The notes: generated from the letters alone by a model not told the origin. A DNA stretch of 64,000 nucleotides from Bosea sp. 685 (GCF_031884435.1 NZ_CP134779.1:1736001-1800000), one strand, 5' to 3'; counted from the stretch's first letter, positions 10,568-19,609 are shown. Numbers and translations: made by a program.

Positions 10568-10617
10568 GCGGGGTCATCCCGGATCGGCGTCGCTTCGTGA
10601 CGCGTCCGGGATGACGT
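10568..10617. repeat. Short palindromic element ending in GTCATCCCGGA / TCCGGGATGAC
   Basis: An inverted repeat of about 50 bp with arms GTCATCCCGGA and TCCGGGATGAC. Related short palindromes occur at 10010-10048 and 41881-41929, and the same terminal motif starts the larger family C elements. It is typical of REP-like intergenic elements in Hyphomicrobiales. Confidence 0.65.
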
Positions 10618-10630
10618 CGTGATTCCGAGC

Positions 10631-10736
10631 TAGACCGATTTCCGATCCAATCGGATCGTTCAATTGCTCTAGGCCTTTGTTTTGACGCGTTTTCTTCACG
10701 CGAACCGGTATCCACTTCGCTCGAAAACGCTCTAGA
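10631..10736. repeat. Dispersed repeat family B copy 1
   Basis: An element of about 105 bp upstream of the di-haem cytochrome gene. It begins with the hairpin CCGATCCAATCGG and ends with the block GCGTTTTCTTCACGCGAACC followed by TCGAAAACGCTCTAGA. A second copy at 57168-57270 has the same order and orientation. GCGTTTTC near the middle is complementary to GAAAACGC near the end, so the right half can form a hairpin. Confidence 0.82.
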
Positions 10737-10764
10737 CTGCGCGCAATCTCGGGAGAGGATGAGA

Positions 10765-11706
10765 ATGCTGCTGCTGCGCCGCCTGCTGGTTACCCTCGTC
10801 GCGCTGGCGGCGCTCGGCCTTGCCGGTTTCTACGTATTGACCGACCCGCGCGTAGTGTCGCCTGCTCCGCAGATCGGTGCGCTGCCGGCGCCAGACATCG
10901 AGAACGGCAAGCTGCTCTTCGCCGCGGGCGGCTGTTCATCCTGCCACGCGACGCCCGGCCAGGACGACAAGCTCAGGCTCGGAGGCGGGCTCGCGCTGGG
11001 CTCGCCCTTCGGCACCTTCCACGCGCCCAATATCTCGCCGCATACGCGCGACGGCATCGGAAATTGGGGCGTGAAGGACTTCGTCGACGCGATGGCGACC
11101 GGCGTCTCGCCGGCCGGGCAGCATTATTATCCGGCCTTCCCCTATACCTCCTACCGGTTGATCCCGCCCAAGGCGCTGGCCGATCTCTTCGCCTATATTC
11201 GCACGCTCGCGCCCGTCGAGGGCAAGGCCGCGCCGCATGAACTGCCGTTCCCCTTCAACATCCGCCGCGTCGTCGGCGGCTGGAAGCTGCTCTTCTTCGA
11301 CGGGGCCTCGTTCAAGCCCGATCCGGGCAAGAGCGAGGCATGGAATCGCGGCTTCTATCTGGTGAACGGCCCCGGCCATTGCGCTGAATGCCATTCGAGC
11401 CGCAACGCGCTGGGCGCCATCGTCCAAGCGACGCGCTTCGCCGGCGGGCCTGATCCGGAGGGCAAGGGCTGGGTTCCCAATATCACCCAGGCCGAGGACG
11501 GTCTGGGCAAATGGTCGAAGGAGGAGATCGCCGAACTGCTCAAGACCGGCTTCACGCCGAGCTTCGACAGCGTCGGCGGCTCAATGGCGGCGGTGGTGCG
11601 CAACATCGCCCAGCTTTCCGATGCCGATCGTCTGGCGATGGCGGAATATCTGAAATCGCTGGCGGCGGTGCAGGGGCCGGCGAGGCCGGGCAAGACCACG
11701 AATTGA
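10765..11706 (+). CDS. Di-haem c-type cytochrome, membrane anchored
   Basis: 313 residues. The ATG at 10765 has a GGAG site at nine bases; ATG 10759 is in frame but too close. An N-terminal hydrophobic segment (LLVTLVALAALGLAGFYVL) acts as an uncleaved anchor or signal. Two cytochrome c domains follow, each with one haem motif: CSSCH at about residue 58 and CAECH at about residue 210. NISPHTRDGIGNW in domain 1 and NITQAEDGLGKW in domain 2 show internal duplication. Such cytochromes are electron acceptors for periplasmic or membrane-facing dehydrogenases (alcohol, aldehyde and nicotinate type). Position downstream of the CoxL-like gene makes it a candidate partner, but this is inference. Confidence 0.85.
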   Translation: MLLLRRLLVTLVALAALGLAGFYVLTDPRVVSPAPQIGALPAPDIENGKLLFAAGGCSSCHATPGQDDKLRLGGGLALGSPFGTFHAPNISPHTRDGIGNWGVKDFVDAMATGVSPAGQHYYPAFPYTSYRLIPPKALADLFAYIRTLAPVEGKAAPHELPFPFNIRRVVGGWKLLFFDGASFKPDPGKSEAWNRGFYLVNGPGHCAECHSSRNALGAIVQATRFAGGPDPEGKGWVPNITQAEDGLGKWSKEEIAELLKTGFTPSFDSVGGSMAAVVRNIAQLSDADRLAMAEYLKSLAAVQGPARPGKTTN

Positions 11707-12123
11707 GATCTTAGCTCGTTCTTGATACCGGGAGTTGCGCGCGACGGGGCCGAGATCACGGCAGCTTCTTGGCCGGCGTTCGATCGTACAGACGGAGCAC
11801 CACCGTCTTGAGGCGAGCTGAAGCAGTCTGAAATTCCGCGCCAGCTTCGCACCTCGCTTCGCGCCTGTTCTGCAGGCGGGCTGCCCTGCGCTCCATGAAA
11901 CAATCGGGTTCGAATTCGTCTCGTATTGATTTCGTCCGCAACTATGCGAGCTCGTGCCAATGCTTCCGCCGCGGCAGTTGATGCCTCATTTCGAGGCTCC
12001 GTGACAAGATCGATCAGCGCTCGGCTGCCGGTTGAGGGTCAGGTCGATATACCCTATACGCAGGCTATATCGCTATTAGCTGCCGATCAGACTCCGTTCC
12101 ACGAGCTCGATCGGCGAACGTGG
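11707..12123. other. Intergenic region upstream of mqo
   Basis: 417 bp with no gene I can support. The mqo frame is open back to 11926, but the extra 66 codons look unlike protein sequence. An AT-rich patch at 12047-12086 (TATACC, TATATCGC) stands out in GC-rich surroundings and is the likely mqo promoter region. I see no repeat of the families found elsewhere. Confidence 0.45.
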
Positions 12124-13815
12124 ATGGCTACATTGAACGATACTAATGATAAAGCGCCGCCGACCGGCTCGAAGAAGGATAAGGGCCGGTTCTCGCTGAC
12201 CCGTCGCCGGTTGGTAGGTTCGGCTGTGGCGGTGGGGGCCGTTGCCGCCGCAGGGATTTCGCTGACGGGCGGCCAGTACCGTGCCGCGACCGCGGACCGA
12301 AAGGTCGATGTCCTGCTGATCGGTGGCGGCATCATGAGCGCCACGCTGGCCGTGCTGCTCCATGAGCTCGAGCCGCGCTGGACCATGGAGCTGATGGAGC
12401 GTCTCGACGGCGTCGCGGGGGAGAGCTCCAACGGCTGGAACAATGCGGGCACGGGCCATTCGGCGCTTTGCGAGCTGAACTACACCCCGCAGGATGCGAA
12501 AGGGAATGTGCAGATTGCCACGGCGATCGCCGTCAACGAGCAATTTCAGATCTCGCGTCAGTTCTGGGCGCATCAATTGAAGCAGGGCGTCCTGAAGGAG
12601 CCGCGCTCATTCATCAACTCGACGCCGCATATGAATCTCGTCTGGGGCGCCGACAACGTCACCTTTCTCGAGAAGCGCTTCGAGGCGTTGAAGGCCAGCC
12701 CGCTGTTCTCAGGGATGGAGTTCACGAAGGACCCGGCGAAGATCGCCGAATGGGTCCCGATCATGATGGAGGGCCGCAAGGCTTCGATGCCGCTCGCGGC
12801 GGCGAAATCGCCACTGGGGACCGACGTCAATTTCGGCGAAATCACACGCCAGTTCACCGCGTTCCTGAAGGGCCAGCCGGAATTTCGCCTGCTCACCGGA
12901 CACGAGGTCCGCTCGATCACCCGGAATGGTGATGGCACCTGGCGCGTCTCGGCATTCGACCTGAAGACCGGCAAAGCGGTGCAAACCGTCGACGCCCGCT
13001 TTGTTTTCATCGGCGCGGGCGGCACCGCGCTGCCTCTCCTGCAACTCGCGGATATTCCCGAAGCCCATGGCTATGGCGGGTTCCCGGTCGGCGGTTCCTT
13101 CCTAGTCACGGAGAAGCCCGAAATCGTCAACCGCCATCTGGCGAAGGTCTATGGCAAGGCGTCCGTCGGTTCGCCGCCGATGTCCGTCCCGCATCTCGAT
13201 ACGCGGATGCTCGACGGAAAGCAGGTCCTGCTTTTCGGGCCATTCGCGACCTTCTCGACCAAATTCCTGAAGAACGGCTCCTATTTCGACTTGCCGTCGT
13301 CGGTCTCGCTGGAAAACATCCGGCCGATGGTCTCCGTGGGATGGAATGAATTCGATCTGGTCCAATATCTCGCCGGCCAGCTGACGATGTCCCATAGCGG
13401 CCAAATGGATGCGCTTCGGGAATATCTGCCCCAGGCTAGGGATGAAGACTGGCGCCTCTGGCAGGCAGGGCAGCGGGTTCAAATCATCAAGAAGAGCCCC
13501 CAGGGCGGTGGCGTTCTGACCTTCGGAACCGAGATCGTGGCGGCTGCGGACGGGTCCATGGCGGCGCTGCTCGGCGCCTCCCCGGGCGCTTCGACTTCGC
13601 CTCCGATCATGATCAACCTGCTCGGCAAGGTGTTCGCGGACAAGGTCGCGACCCCTGAATGGCAGAAGAAGCTCCGCGAGATCATCCCGAGCTATGGGGT
13701 GAAGCTCAACGACAATCCCGGCATGATCGCGGAGGAGTGGGCGATGACAGAGAAGGCGCTGGAGCTCGCAATCGCCTCGCCTGCAGTTTCGGTCAAGGCC
13801 GCTGCGGGGGGCTGA
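12124..13815 (+). CDS. mqo: Malate:quinone oxidoreductase
   Basis: 563 residues from the ATG at 12124 (MATLNDTND). After a 60-residue N-terminal extension with a Tat-like segment ([21 protein letters not shown]), the core begins with the FAD motif [17 protein letters not shown], then [20 protein letters not shown], the family signature. Other conserved blocks are [37 protein letters not shown] and the C-terminal [17 protein letters not shown]. The enzyme oxidises malate to oxaloacetate in the TCA cycle and reduces membrane quinone, as a peripheral membrane flavoprotein. The core matches family length; the N-terminal RR plus hydrophobic stretch is extra and could direct export or only membrane attachment. 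Confidence 0.95.
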   Translation: MATLNDTNDKAPPTGSKKDKGRFSLTRRRLVGSAVAVGAVAAAGISLTGGQYRAATADRKVDVLLIGGGIMSATLAVLLHELEPRWTMELMERLDGVAGESSNGWNNAGTGHSALCELNYTPQDAKGNVQIATAIAVNEQFQISRQFWAHQLKQGVLKEPRSFINSTPHMNLVWGADNVTFLEKRFEALKASPLFSGMEFTKDPAKIAEWVPIMMEGRKASMPLAAAKSPLGTDVNFGEITRQFTAFLKGQPEFRLLTGHEVRSITRNGDGTWRVSAFDLKTGKAVQTVDARFVFIGAGGTALPLLQLADIPEAHGYGGFPVGGSFLVTEKPEIVNRHLAKVYGKASVGSPPMSVPHLDTRMLDGKQVLLFGPFATFSTKFLKNGSYFDLPSSVSLENIRPMVSVGWNEFDLVQYLAGQLTMSHSGQMDALREYLPQARDEDWRLWQAGQRVQIIKKSPQGGGVLTFGTEIVAAADGSMAALLGASPGASTSPPIMINLLGKVFADKVATPEWQKKLREIIPSYGVKLNDNPGMIAEEWAMTEKALELAIASPAVSVKAAAGG

Positions 13816-13854
13816 ACCGCGCTCCGGGTTCAGAGCCCGTTTGGGAATTCCCTC

Positions 13855-14210
13855 AGCCCTCATCCTGAGGAGCCTGGCCTGAAATGAAGCCAATGATTTC
13901 AATGGCTCTGTCTTGACCACCTATGCGCCGTCATCCTGGGCGAAGCGAAGCTTCGTCCCGGGATCCATCGTAGAGTTCCGGAGCCCTACGATGGATCCCG
14001 GAGCTGCGCGGCTTCGCCGCTTGTCCAGGATGACGGCGCGGGTGATAACGAGCGATCGGAAGTCTTTGATATCGCTCGGTTCGTTTCAGGCTAGGCTCTG
14101 AGGAGCCATTCCCCAGGGAATGGCGTCTCGAAGGATGCTTCAGGAGGCTCCCGAACCATTTGGACCCTCCTTCGAGACGCTGCTTCGCAGCTCCTCAGGA
14201 TGAGGGCTGG
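13855..14210. repeat. Mosaic of palindromic repeats (family C copy 1 flanked by other inverted repeats)
   Basis: The 483 bp gap between mqo and a convergent regulator is almost wholly palindromic. An outer pair CATCCTGAGGAGC (about 13860) and GCTCCTCAGGATG (about 14190) encloses the rest. At 13929-14036 sits a 108-bp family C element (GTCATCCTGG ... CCAGGATGAC, with inner arms GGATCCATCGTAG and CTACGATGGATCC). At 14128-14182 arms GTCTCGAAGGA and TCCTTCGAGAC form another hairpin. No ORF is supported. It may end both transcripts. Confidence 0.8.
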
Positions 14211-14298
14211 AGTTTCCAAACGGTGTCTCAGGCCTGCAGCCAGCCCCGGAACGACGATGTGGCTCGACGGAAAGTCAGCCCGCTTCGGCGGGCGGGCC

Positions 14299-14919
14299 TT
14301 ACTCCATCACCGCCGCCTTGAGGATGCACACCATCAGCGCGCTTCCCGGCTGGTCGCCGACGCAGCGGACGATGTGGCGGCGGTCGCAGCGATAGCGCAG
14401 CGTGTCGCCGGCCTTGGCGCGCTGGATGATGTCGCCGACCTCGACCTCGAACTCGCCCGAGGTGACGGAGAGCGATTCGATCGAGCCGCGCTGGTGACCT
14501 TCCGAGTCGAGCTCGCCGCCCGGCTCGGCCTGGATCTCGTACCACTGCAGCCATTCGACGGTCTTGATCCAGCCGATGATGGCGAGCCTGAGCTTGCCGT
14601 CCTCGGAGACCAGGATCGGCGTGTCGCTGCGGCTGGTCTTGTCGATGAAGGGCTCTTCCTCGCCGCTGGAGAGCACGCGCTCGATCGAGATGTCGAGCGC
14701 CTGCGACAGCCGCCAGATCGTCGCCAGCGTCGGGTTGGTCTCGTTGCGCTCGATCTGGCTGATGATCGACTTCGCCACGCCCGATTGCTCGGCGAGTTCC
14801 GAGAGCGAGAGATTATAGGCCTTGCGCAGGCGCTGAATCGTCTTTCCGAGCTGCCCGGAGACGATCTGGGCCCCGGATTCAAGCTCCCGGCCACTGCGCT
14901 CCTTGGTCTCGATGCCCAT
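14299..14919 (-). CDS. XRE-family regulator with C-terminal cupin domain
   Basis: 206 residues from MGIETKERSG at 14919. An N-terminal helix-turn-helix of the Cro/CI type covers about residues 24-80 (LRKAYNLSLSELAEQSGVAK, then SIISQIERNETNPTLATIWR). A cupin_2 barrel fills residues 110-200 (GELDSEGHQRGSIESLSV to GDTLRYRCDRRHIVRC). Regulators of this HTH-plus-cupin design usually sense a small metabolite in the cupin and often control an adjacent transporter or catabolic gene. Here an EamA exporter gene lies just upstream on the same strand (135 bp gap), so joint transcription or regulation is likely. The upstream AT-richer bases at 14920-14990 could hold a promoter. Confidence 0.85.
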   Translation of the reverse strand: MGIETKERSGRELESGAQIVSGQLGKTIQRLRKAYNLSLSELAEQSGVAKSIISQIERNETNPTLATIWRLSQALDISIERVLSSGEEEPFIDKTSRSDTPILVSEDGKLRLAIIGWIKTVEWLQWYEIQAEPGGELDSEGHQRGSIESLSVTSGEFEVEVGDIIQRAKAGDTLRYRCDRRHIVRCVGDQPGSALMVCILKAAVME

Positions 14920-15054
14920 GCGTTTTGACCGTCTTACCTGTCTGTCGTTTGCGGAGGCGAACGATTGTTTGTCTGAGCGGACAATGCCCGTTCCTGATGC
15001 AAGCGGCAAGTTCCTGAAGCAAGCAGCAAGCCGAAGCTCGCGGTTGCGCCTGCG

Positions 15055-16068
15055 TCAGGTCGTGCGCGTCGACCCGACTTCGCGCTGCTCGCGCCGGAGC
15101 AGGCCGAGCTGTTGTTCGCGCAGGATCACATAGATGCCGGAGGTGATGACGATCGCCGCGCCGATCAGCACGGCGGTCGCCGGCCAGTCGCCGAAGACGA
15201 ACCAGCCGATCGCGACCGCCCAGAGCATCGTCGAGTATTCGAAGGGCGCGATCAGGGAGGCGTCGCCATAGCGATAGGCCTGGACGAGGAAGATCTGGCC
15301 GAGGCCGCCGAGGATGCCGATCGCCAGCATCATTGCCGCATCCTGCAGGTTCGGCATGTGCCAGCCGAACATCGCGGTCGAGAGCCCGAGCGCGCTGGTC
15401 ATCAGCATGAAATAGAACACGATCGCGCCGGTGCCCTCGCTGCGGGTCAATTGCCTGACCTCGATCGAGGCGAAGGCCGAGCAGCAGGCGCCTGCCAGGC
15501 CGATCGCCGCGCCGAAGGCAGGTCCCGGGGCAAGCCCCTTGCCGAGGCCGCTGATATAGGGCGAGAGCATGATCAGCACGCCGACGAAGCCGATCGTGAC
15601 CGCGCTCCAGCGATAGATTCGCACGCGTTCCTTCAGGATGACGGCGGCCAGCACCACGACGGCGAGCGGCGCGGCATAGCCGATCGCGATCGAATCGGAG
15701 AGGGGCAGGAACTGCAGCGAGGCGAAGCCGCAGAACATGCCTGTCGAGCCGATGACGCCGCGCTTGAGATGGCCGCGCAGATTGCTGGTCCTCAGCGAGG
15801 CGACGACGCCGCCTTGCCAGGCGAGCCAGGTGAGCAGGGGAATCAGGGCGAAGAAGGACCGCACGAAGACGATTTCGCCCGTCGGATAACGGCTCGCGAT
15901 CGATTTCACGCCGGCTGCCATCAAGGTAAAGGCGAGGGCAGAGATGAGCTTGAGGCAAATGCCGAGGAGAGGAGACAACGGACCGGCGCGGAGGGAGGGC
16001 AAGGGAGCAGGGCAAGGGAGGAGGGTCTTGTAGAAGACCGCTCCTCTTAGACCATGTCGAAGCGCCAC
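15055..16068 (-). CDS. EamA/DMT-family transporter
   Basis: 337 residues from a GTG at 16068; the ribosome site is weak and the first 30 residues are not conserved in type, so the true start may be internal. Ten hydrophobic helices are arranged as two EamA repeats: the first from LLGICLKLISALAFTLMAAG to LMLSPYISGLG, the second from AFGAAIGLAGACCSAFASIE to AIVITSGIYVILREQQ. The loop APLAVVVLAAVILKERV and its counterpart YSTMLWAVAIGWFVFGDWP are the paired EamA motifs. Members export amino acids, metabolites or nucleobases; the substrate is unknown. It is followed on the same strand by an XRE-cupin regulator gene. Confidence 0.87.
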   Translation of the reverse strand: MALRHGLRGAVFYKTLLPCPAPLPSLRAGPLSPLLGICLKLISALAFTLMAAGVKSIASRYPTGEIVFVRSFFALIPLLTWLAWQGGVVASLRTSNLRGHLKRGVIGSTGMFCGFASLQFLPLSDSIAIGYAAPLAVVVLAAVILKERVRIYRWSAVTIGFVGVLIMLSPYISGLGKGLAPGPAFGAAIGLAGACCSAFASIEVRQLTRSEGTGAIVFYFMLMTSALGLSTAMFGWHMPNLQDAAMMLAIGILGGLGQIFLVQAYRYGDASLIAPFEYSTMLWAVAIGWFVFGDWPATAVLIGAAIVITSGIYVILREQQLGLLRREQREVGSTRTT

Positions 16069-16138
16069 TTCAAAGCGTCAACTCTGCAACCCTGATAGGC
16101 GGGGGGCGGGAGTCTCCGCAGGCTTGGCTGTAACGCTC

Positions 16139-16591
16139 TTATGAGACCCCGAGGCGCTTCAGGCTTTGCCGTGCATAGAAGCCGGCGAAGACAAACGTGA
16201 CGATCCAGCTGACCACGAAGGATATCGCGGCCACGGCGAGAAAAGCCACTGGCGCGGAAATGCCGCTCCTTGCCGCCTGGGCGAGCATGGCCTTGATCGG
16301 GTTTGTCCCGCCAAGCAAAGCGTCGGCGCCGTAGAGAAACGCTAGGCCCAGGCAGAGATTGAGCACGACCACGGCCAAGCCGATCCAGGCGGCGAAGAGC
16401 GCCCGCTCGCCCGTGGTAAAGACGCGCCGATGGTCTTTCACGAAGCTTTGCACGGGGGCGGTGAGCGCGGCGATCAGAATGATGATGCCCATCGAAGAGG
16501 GCAGATCGAAATTCAGCAGGCTCGAAGCGGCAACCGAAATGACGGTGCAAAGCAAATATAGGCCGCCGAATACAATCGCATATTTGAGCAT
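16139..16591 (-). CDS. ABZJ_00895-type small membrane protein
   Basis: 150 residues, start MLKYAIVFGGLYLL at 16591 with GGGGACTGGAAA upstream. Four hydrophobic segments are predicted: residues 3-22, 30-50, 62-88 and 112-140. Between helices 2 and 3 lies FVKDHRRVFTTGERALFAAW, the F-x-KDHRR-x-P/F-t-x-x-ER signature I associate with the ABZJ_00895 family of uncharacterised membrane proteins. No function is known. It is a single gene between the EamA transporter and an SDR gene, all on the minus strand, with 70 and 171 bp gaps. Confidence 0.65.
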   Translation of the reverse strand: MLKYAIVFGGLYLLCTVISVAASSLLNFDLPSSMGIIILIAALTAPVQSFVKDHRRVFTTGERALFAAWIGLAVVVLNLCLGLAFLYGADALLGGTNPIKAMLAQAARSGISAPVAFLAVAAISFVVSWIVTFVFAGFYARQSLKRLGVS

Positions 16592-16762
16592 TTTCCAGTC
16601 CCCGCAGATGTTCGTTCCGGCCATTTTCCCGGGCGGCCGATAGCGAGCCGCCCAAGCGGCGTCAACGACCATGTCTTGTCTGACGCTGGTGTCCCGGCCT
16701 GATGGGCTGCCGGTCGGCGGCCATCCTCGTCTCGATGGTCGGAGGGATGGCCGAGCGGCGGC

Positions 16763-17542
16763 TCAGAAACTGCCCCTGAACACGCCGCCGTCGATCAGCA
16801 GGTTCTGGCCGGTGATGTAGCCGGCATGCTGGCTGGCCAGGAAGGCGCAGACATTGCCGAATTCCTCGGCCGTGCCGAAGCGCCTGGCCGGGATCTCGGC
16901 CTTGCGGGTGGCGGCGAAGTCCTCTGGCGTCATGCCCTTGATGGCAGCCATTCGCACCGTTCCGCTCTTGAGCCGGTCGGTGTCGAAGGATCCGGGCAGG
17001 ACATTGTTGATGGTGACGTTGGCATGCGCCACCTCGCGCGCCACACCGGCGAGGAAGGCCGTCAACCCGGCGCGCGCCGCCGAGGAGACGTCGAGCCCTG
17101 TCAGCGGCGTCAGCACGCTCGCCGAGGTGATGTTGACGATGCGGCCGAAGCGCCGCGCGATCATGCCGTCGACGACGCGCTGAACCAGCTCCAGCGGCGT
17201 CGCCATGTTCTGGATGACGCCTTCGAGCAGCGCTTCGCGAGATACATCGCGAAACGGTTTCGGCGGAGGCCCGCCATTGTTGTTGATCAGGATGTCGGGC
17301 TCGGGTGCCGCCGTGAGCAAGGCGTCCTGCCCCGCACGTGTCGAAACGTCAGCCACCACGGCAATGACCGTCGCGCCGGTGCTGGCACGAATCTGGCTCG
17401 CGGTGGCTTCGAGCGTGGTCGCGTCGCGGCCATTGACCACGACAATGCAACCAGCCTCGGCGAGCGCTTGCGCGCAGCCGCGGCCAAGACCCTTGCTGGA
17501 GGCGCAGACGATGGCCGTGCGGCCGGAAATCCCAAGATCCAT
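16763..17542 (-). CDS. Atypical SDR-fold oxidoreductase (BKR-like)
   Basis: 259 residues, start MDLGISGRTAIV at 17542 with CGGAGA upstream. The Rossmann fold is clear, but the glycine motif is CASSKGLGRG instead of TGxxxGIG. NNNGGPPPKP replaces NAG, and the catalytic region reads SASVLTPLTGLDVSSAARAG. The Ser is present, but the YxxxK pair is replaced by SSAAR, so Tyr and Lys are missing. The C-terminus (PARRFGTAEEFGNVCAFLAS, then GQNLLIDGGVFRGS) is standard. This matches the small BKR-like SDR group with imperfect NAD motif and tetrad. Whether it is catalytic is unknown. It is divergent from the LpxH-like gene (124 bp between starts). Confidence 0.85.
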   Translation of the reverse strand: MDLGISGRTAIVCASSKGLGRGCAQALAEAGCIVVVNGRDATTLEATASQIRASTGATVIAVVADVSTRAGQDALLTAAPEPDILINNNGGPPPKPFRDVSREALLEGVIQNMATPLELVQRVVDGMIARRFGRIVNITSASVLTPLTGLDVSSAARAGLTAFLAGVAREVAHANVTINNVLPGSFDTDRLKSGTVRMAAIKGMTPEDFAATRKAEIPARRFGTAEEFGNVCAFLASQHAGYITGQNLLIDGGVFRGSF

Positions 17543-17666
17543 GATTTTTCTCCGGAAACTAGTTGCCTCGAAAGCGAGCCAGAGCACGGATCGCTGGTTC
17601 CGTCATCAAAGCGCAACGCAAATCAGCCAAACGCCGACAGCATCGCAACGGAATGGGCAAGCGGGC

Positions 17667-18497
17667 ATGAGCGACGATGACGAGGCGAAGCAGGTTCGCA
17701 GCATCTTCATCTCCGATCTGCATCTTGGCACGCGCGGCGCACAGGCCGATCTCGTGCTGGAATTCCTGCGCGCCTATGACGCGCCGCAGATCTATCTGGT
17801 CGGCGACATCATCGATGGCTGGCGCCTGAAGAGCGGCTGGTATTTCCCGCAGTCGCATAACGACGTCATCCAGAAGCTGCTGCGCAAGGTGCGCAAGGGC
17901 TCGAAGCTGATCTACGTCACCGGCAATCACGACGATTTCCTGCGGGACTTCGCCGGCCTGCAGTTCGGCGGCATCACACTGGTCGACGAGATCATCCACG
18001 AGACCGCCGACGGCAAGCGCCTGCTCGTGATCCATGGCGATCTGTTCGACCTCGTCGTGCGCAACGCCAAATGGCTCGCGCTGATGGGCGACTGGGCCTA
18101 CACCGTCGCGCTCGCCTGCAATACCGTCGTCAACAAGGTGCGCCGCCGGCTGCATTTGCCGCACTGGTCGCTCTCGGCCTGGGCCAAGCTCAAGGTCAAG
18201 AACGCGGTCAACTATATCGGCGAGTTCGAGACCTGCCTCGCGGCCGAGGCGCGCAGGCACCATGCCGATGGCGTGATCTGCGGGCATATCCACCACGCCG
18301 CGCATCGCGAGATTGAGGGCCTGACCTATATCAACACCGGCGATTGGGTCGAAAGCTGTACCGCCTTCGTCGAGCACCATGACGGGCGCTTCGAGATGAT
18401 CCGCTGGCCGCAATACCGGCTGAAGGGCGAGGCGCCGGTGCCTGTCGTCAGCAAGCTGCGCCCGGAGCCGGCCGCCGCGCTCGTCGAGGCCGCGTGA
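17667..18497 (+). CDS. Calcineurin-type phosphoesterase, UDP-2,3-diacylglucosamine diphosphatase-like
   Basis: 276 residues, start MSDDDEAKQVRSIF. All five metallophosphoesterase motifs are visible: SDLHLG (residues 17-22), GDIIDGW, GNHDD, HGD and GHIHH, which bind the two-metal centre. The match is to the LpxH-like COG2908 group, which hydrolyses UDP-2,3-diacylglucosamine to lipid X in lipid A synthesis. Alphaproteobacteria often use LpxI for that step, so the true substrate of this copy could differ. Its stop codon overlaps the start of the glycosyltransferase gene (TGATG), so the two are translationally coupled. This points to a joint role in envelope glycolipid metabolism. Confidence 0.85.
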   Translation: MSDDDEAKQVRSIFISDLHLGTRGAQADLVLEFLRAYDAPQIYLVGDIIDGWRLKSGWYFPQSHNDVIQKLLRKVRKGSKLIYVTGNHDDFLRDFAGLQFGGITLVDEIIHETADGKRLLVIHGDLFDLVVRNAKWLALMGDWAYTVALACNTVVNKVRRRLHLPHWSLSAWAKLKVKNAVNYIGEFETCLAAEARRHHADGVICGHIHHAAHREIEGLTYINTGDWVESCTAFVEHHDGRFEMIRWPQYRLKGEAPVPVVSKLRPEPAAALVEAA

Positions 18498-19609
18498 TGC
18501 GCCTGCTGATCGCGACGGATGCCTGGCGGCCCCAGATCAACGGGGTGGTCAGGTCGCTGGAGCGGATGTTCGAGGCGGGGCCGGCCTTCGGCGTGACGCC
18601 GCAGGTGCTGACGCCGGACGGTTTTCGGCAGATCGGCTTGCCGACCTATCCCGACATCAGGATCGCGCTGGCGACGCGCCGGGCGGTTGCAGCGCGGATC
18701 GCGGAGTTCAGGCCGGACCATATCCACATCGCCACGGAAGGGCCGATCGGCTGGCTGACGCGTGCCGTCTGCCTGGCCCAGAAACGGCCCTTCACGACGA
18801 GCTACCACACGCGCTTTCCGCAATATGTCGCGGCGCGCTGGCCCATTCCCGAGAGCTGGAGCTACCGCTTCCTGCGCCGGTTCCATGGCCCGGCCGAGGC
18901 GATCATGGTGTCGACGGCCTCGGTCGAGGCCGAGCTCAGGCAGCATGGTTTCGAGAAGATCGTACGCTGGGGGCGGGGCGTCGATCTCGGGCTGTTCCAT
19001 CCACGCCCGGTGAGCGTACTCGACTTGCCGCGGCCGATTTTCCTCAGCGTCGGGCGCGTCGCCGTCGAGAAGAACCTCGAGGCTTTCCTCTCGCTGCGCT
19101 TGCCCGGCAGCAAGGTGGTGATCGGCGACGGGCCGGCGCGGGCCGATCTGCAGCGGGCTTATCCGGACGCGCATTTCCTCGGCACGCGCGAGGGCGAGGA
19201 TCTGGCCTCGATCTATGCCTCCTCCGACGTCTTCGTGTTTCCGAGCCTGACTGACACCTTCGGCATCGTGCTGCTCGAGGCGGCGGCCAGCGGCCTTCCG
19301 GTTGCGGCCTTCCCGGTTCAGGGGCCGAGCGATGTCTTCGCCGGCAGCGGGGCTGCCGTGCTGAGCGAGGATCTCCGGGCGGCGGCGCTGGCGGCGCTGC
19401 GGATCCCGCGCGAGACCTGCCTGGAGCTCGCCTCGCATTATAGCTGGCGCCGCAGCGCCGAGCAGTTCTACGGCCATATCCAGCGGGTGGCGCAGCAATC
19501 GGGGCAGGCGCTGCGCAACGAGCCGCCCTGCGCGCCGCTGCAGAGCGTCACAACCTTCGTGAGCGCGCGTGCCGCGGAAGGGCCTGTGCCGGAGTGCCTG
19601 CGGGCTTGA
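18497..19609 (+). CDS. GT4-family (GT-B fold) glycosyltransferase
   Basis: 370 residues from ATG 18497, overlapping the previous stop by one base. The N-terminal domain opens with LIATDAWRPQINGVVRSLE, the GT4 start motif for family members acting on lipids. The C-terminal nucleotide-sugar domain has FLSVGRVAVEKNLEAFL, GDGPARADL and the E-x7-E motif in FPSLTDTFGIVLLEAAASGLPV. No transmembrane segment is seen, so it should be a cytosolic or peripheral membrane enzyme. Related proteins make glycolipids from diacylglycerol (SqdX and mannosyl or glucosyl-DAG type). The last 62 bp overlap the 3' end of the convergent antiporter gene. The tail after residue 330 is not conserved in type. Confidence 0.88.
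   Translation: MRLLIATDAWRPQINGVVRSLERMFEAGPAFGVTPQVLTPDGFRQIGLPTYPDIRIALATRRAVAARIAEFRPDHIHIATEGPIGWLTRAVCLAQKRPFTTSYHTRFPQYVAARWPIPESWSYRFLRRFHGPAEAIMVSTASVEAELRQHGFEKIVRWGRGVDLGLFHPRPVSVLDLPRPIFLSVGRVAVEKNLEAFLSLRLPGSKVVIGDGPARADLQRAYPDAHFLGTREGEDLASIYASSDVFVFPSLTDTFGIVLLEAAASGLPVAAFPVQGPSDVFAGSGAAVLSEDLRAAALAALRIPRETCLELASHYSWRRSAEQFYGHIQRVAQQSGQALRNEPPCAPLQSVTTFVSARAAEGPVPECLRA

Noticed and set aside
11926..12123. Longer mqo start at 11926
   Set aside because: The extra 66 codons look like translated intergenic DNA (AT-rich promoter-like patch included), and the ATG at 12124 already precedes the Tat-like segment.
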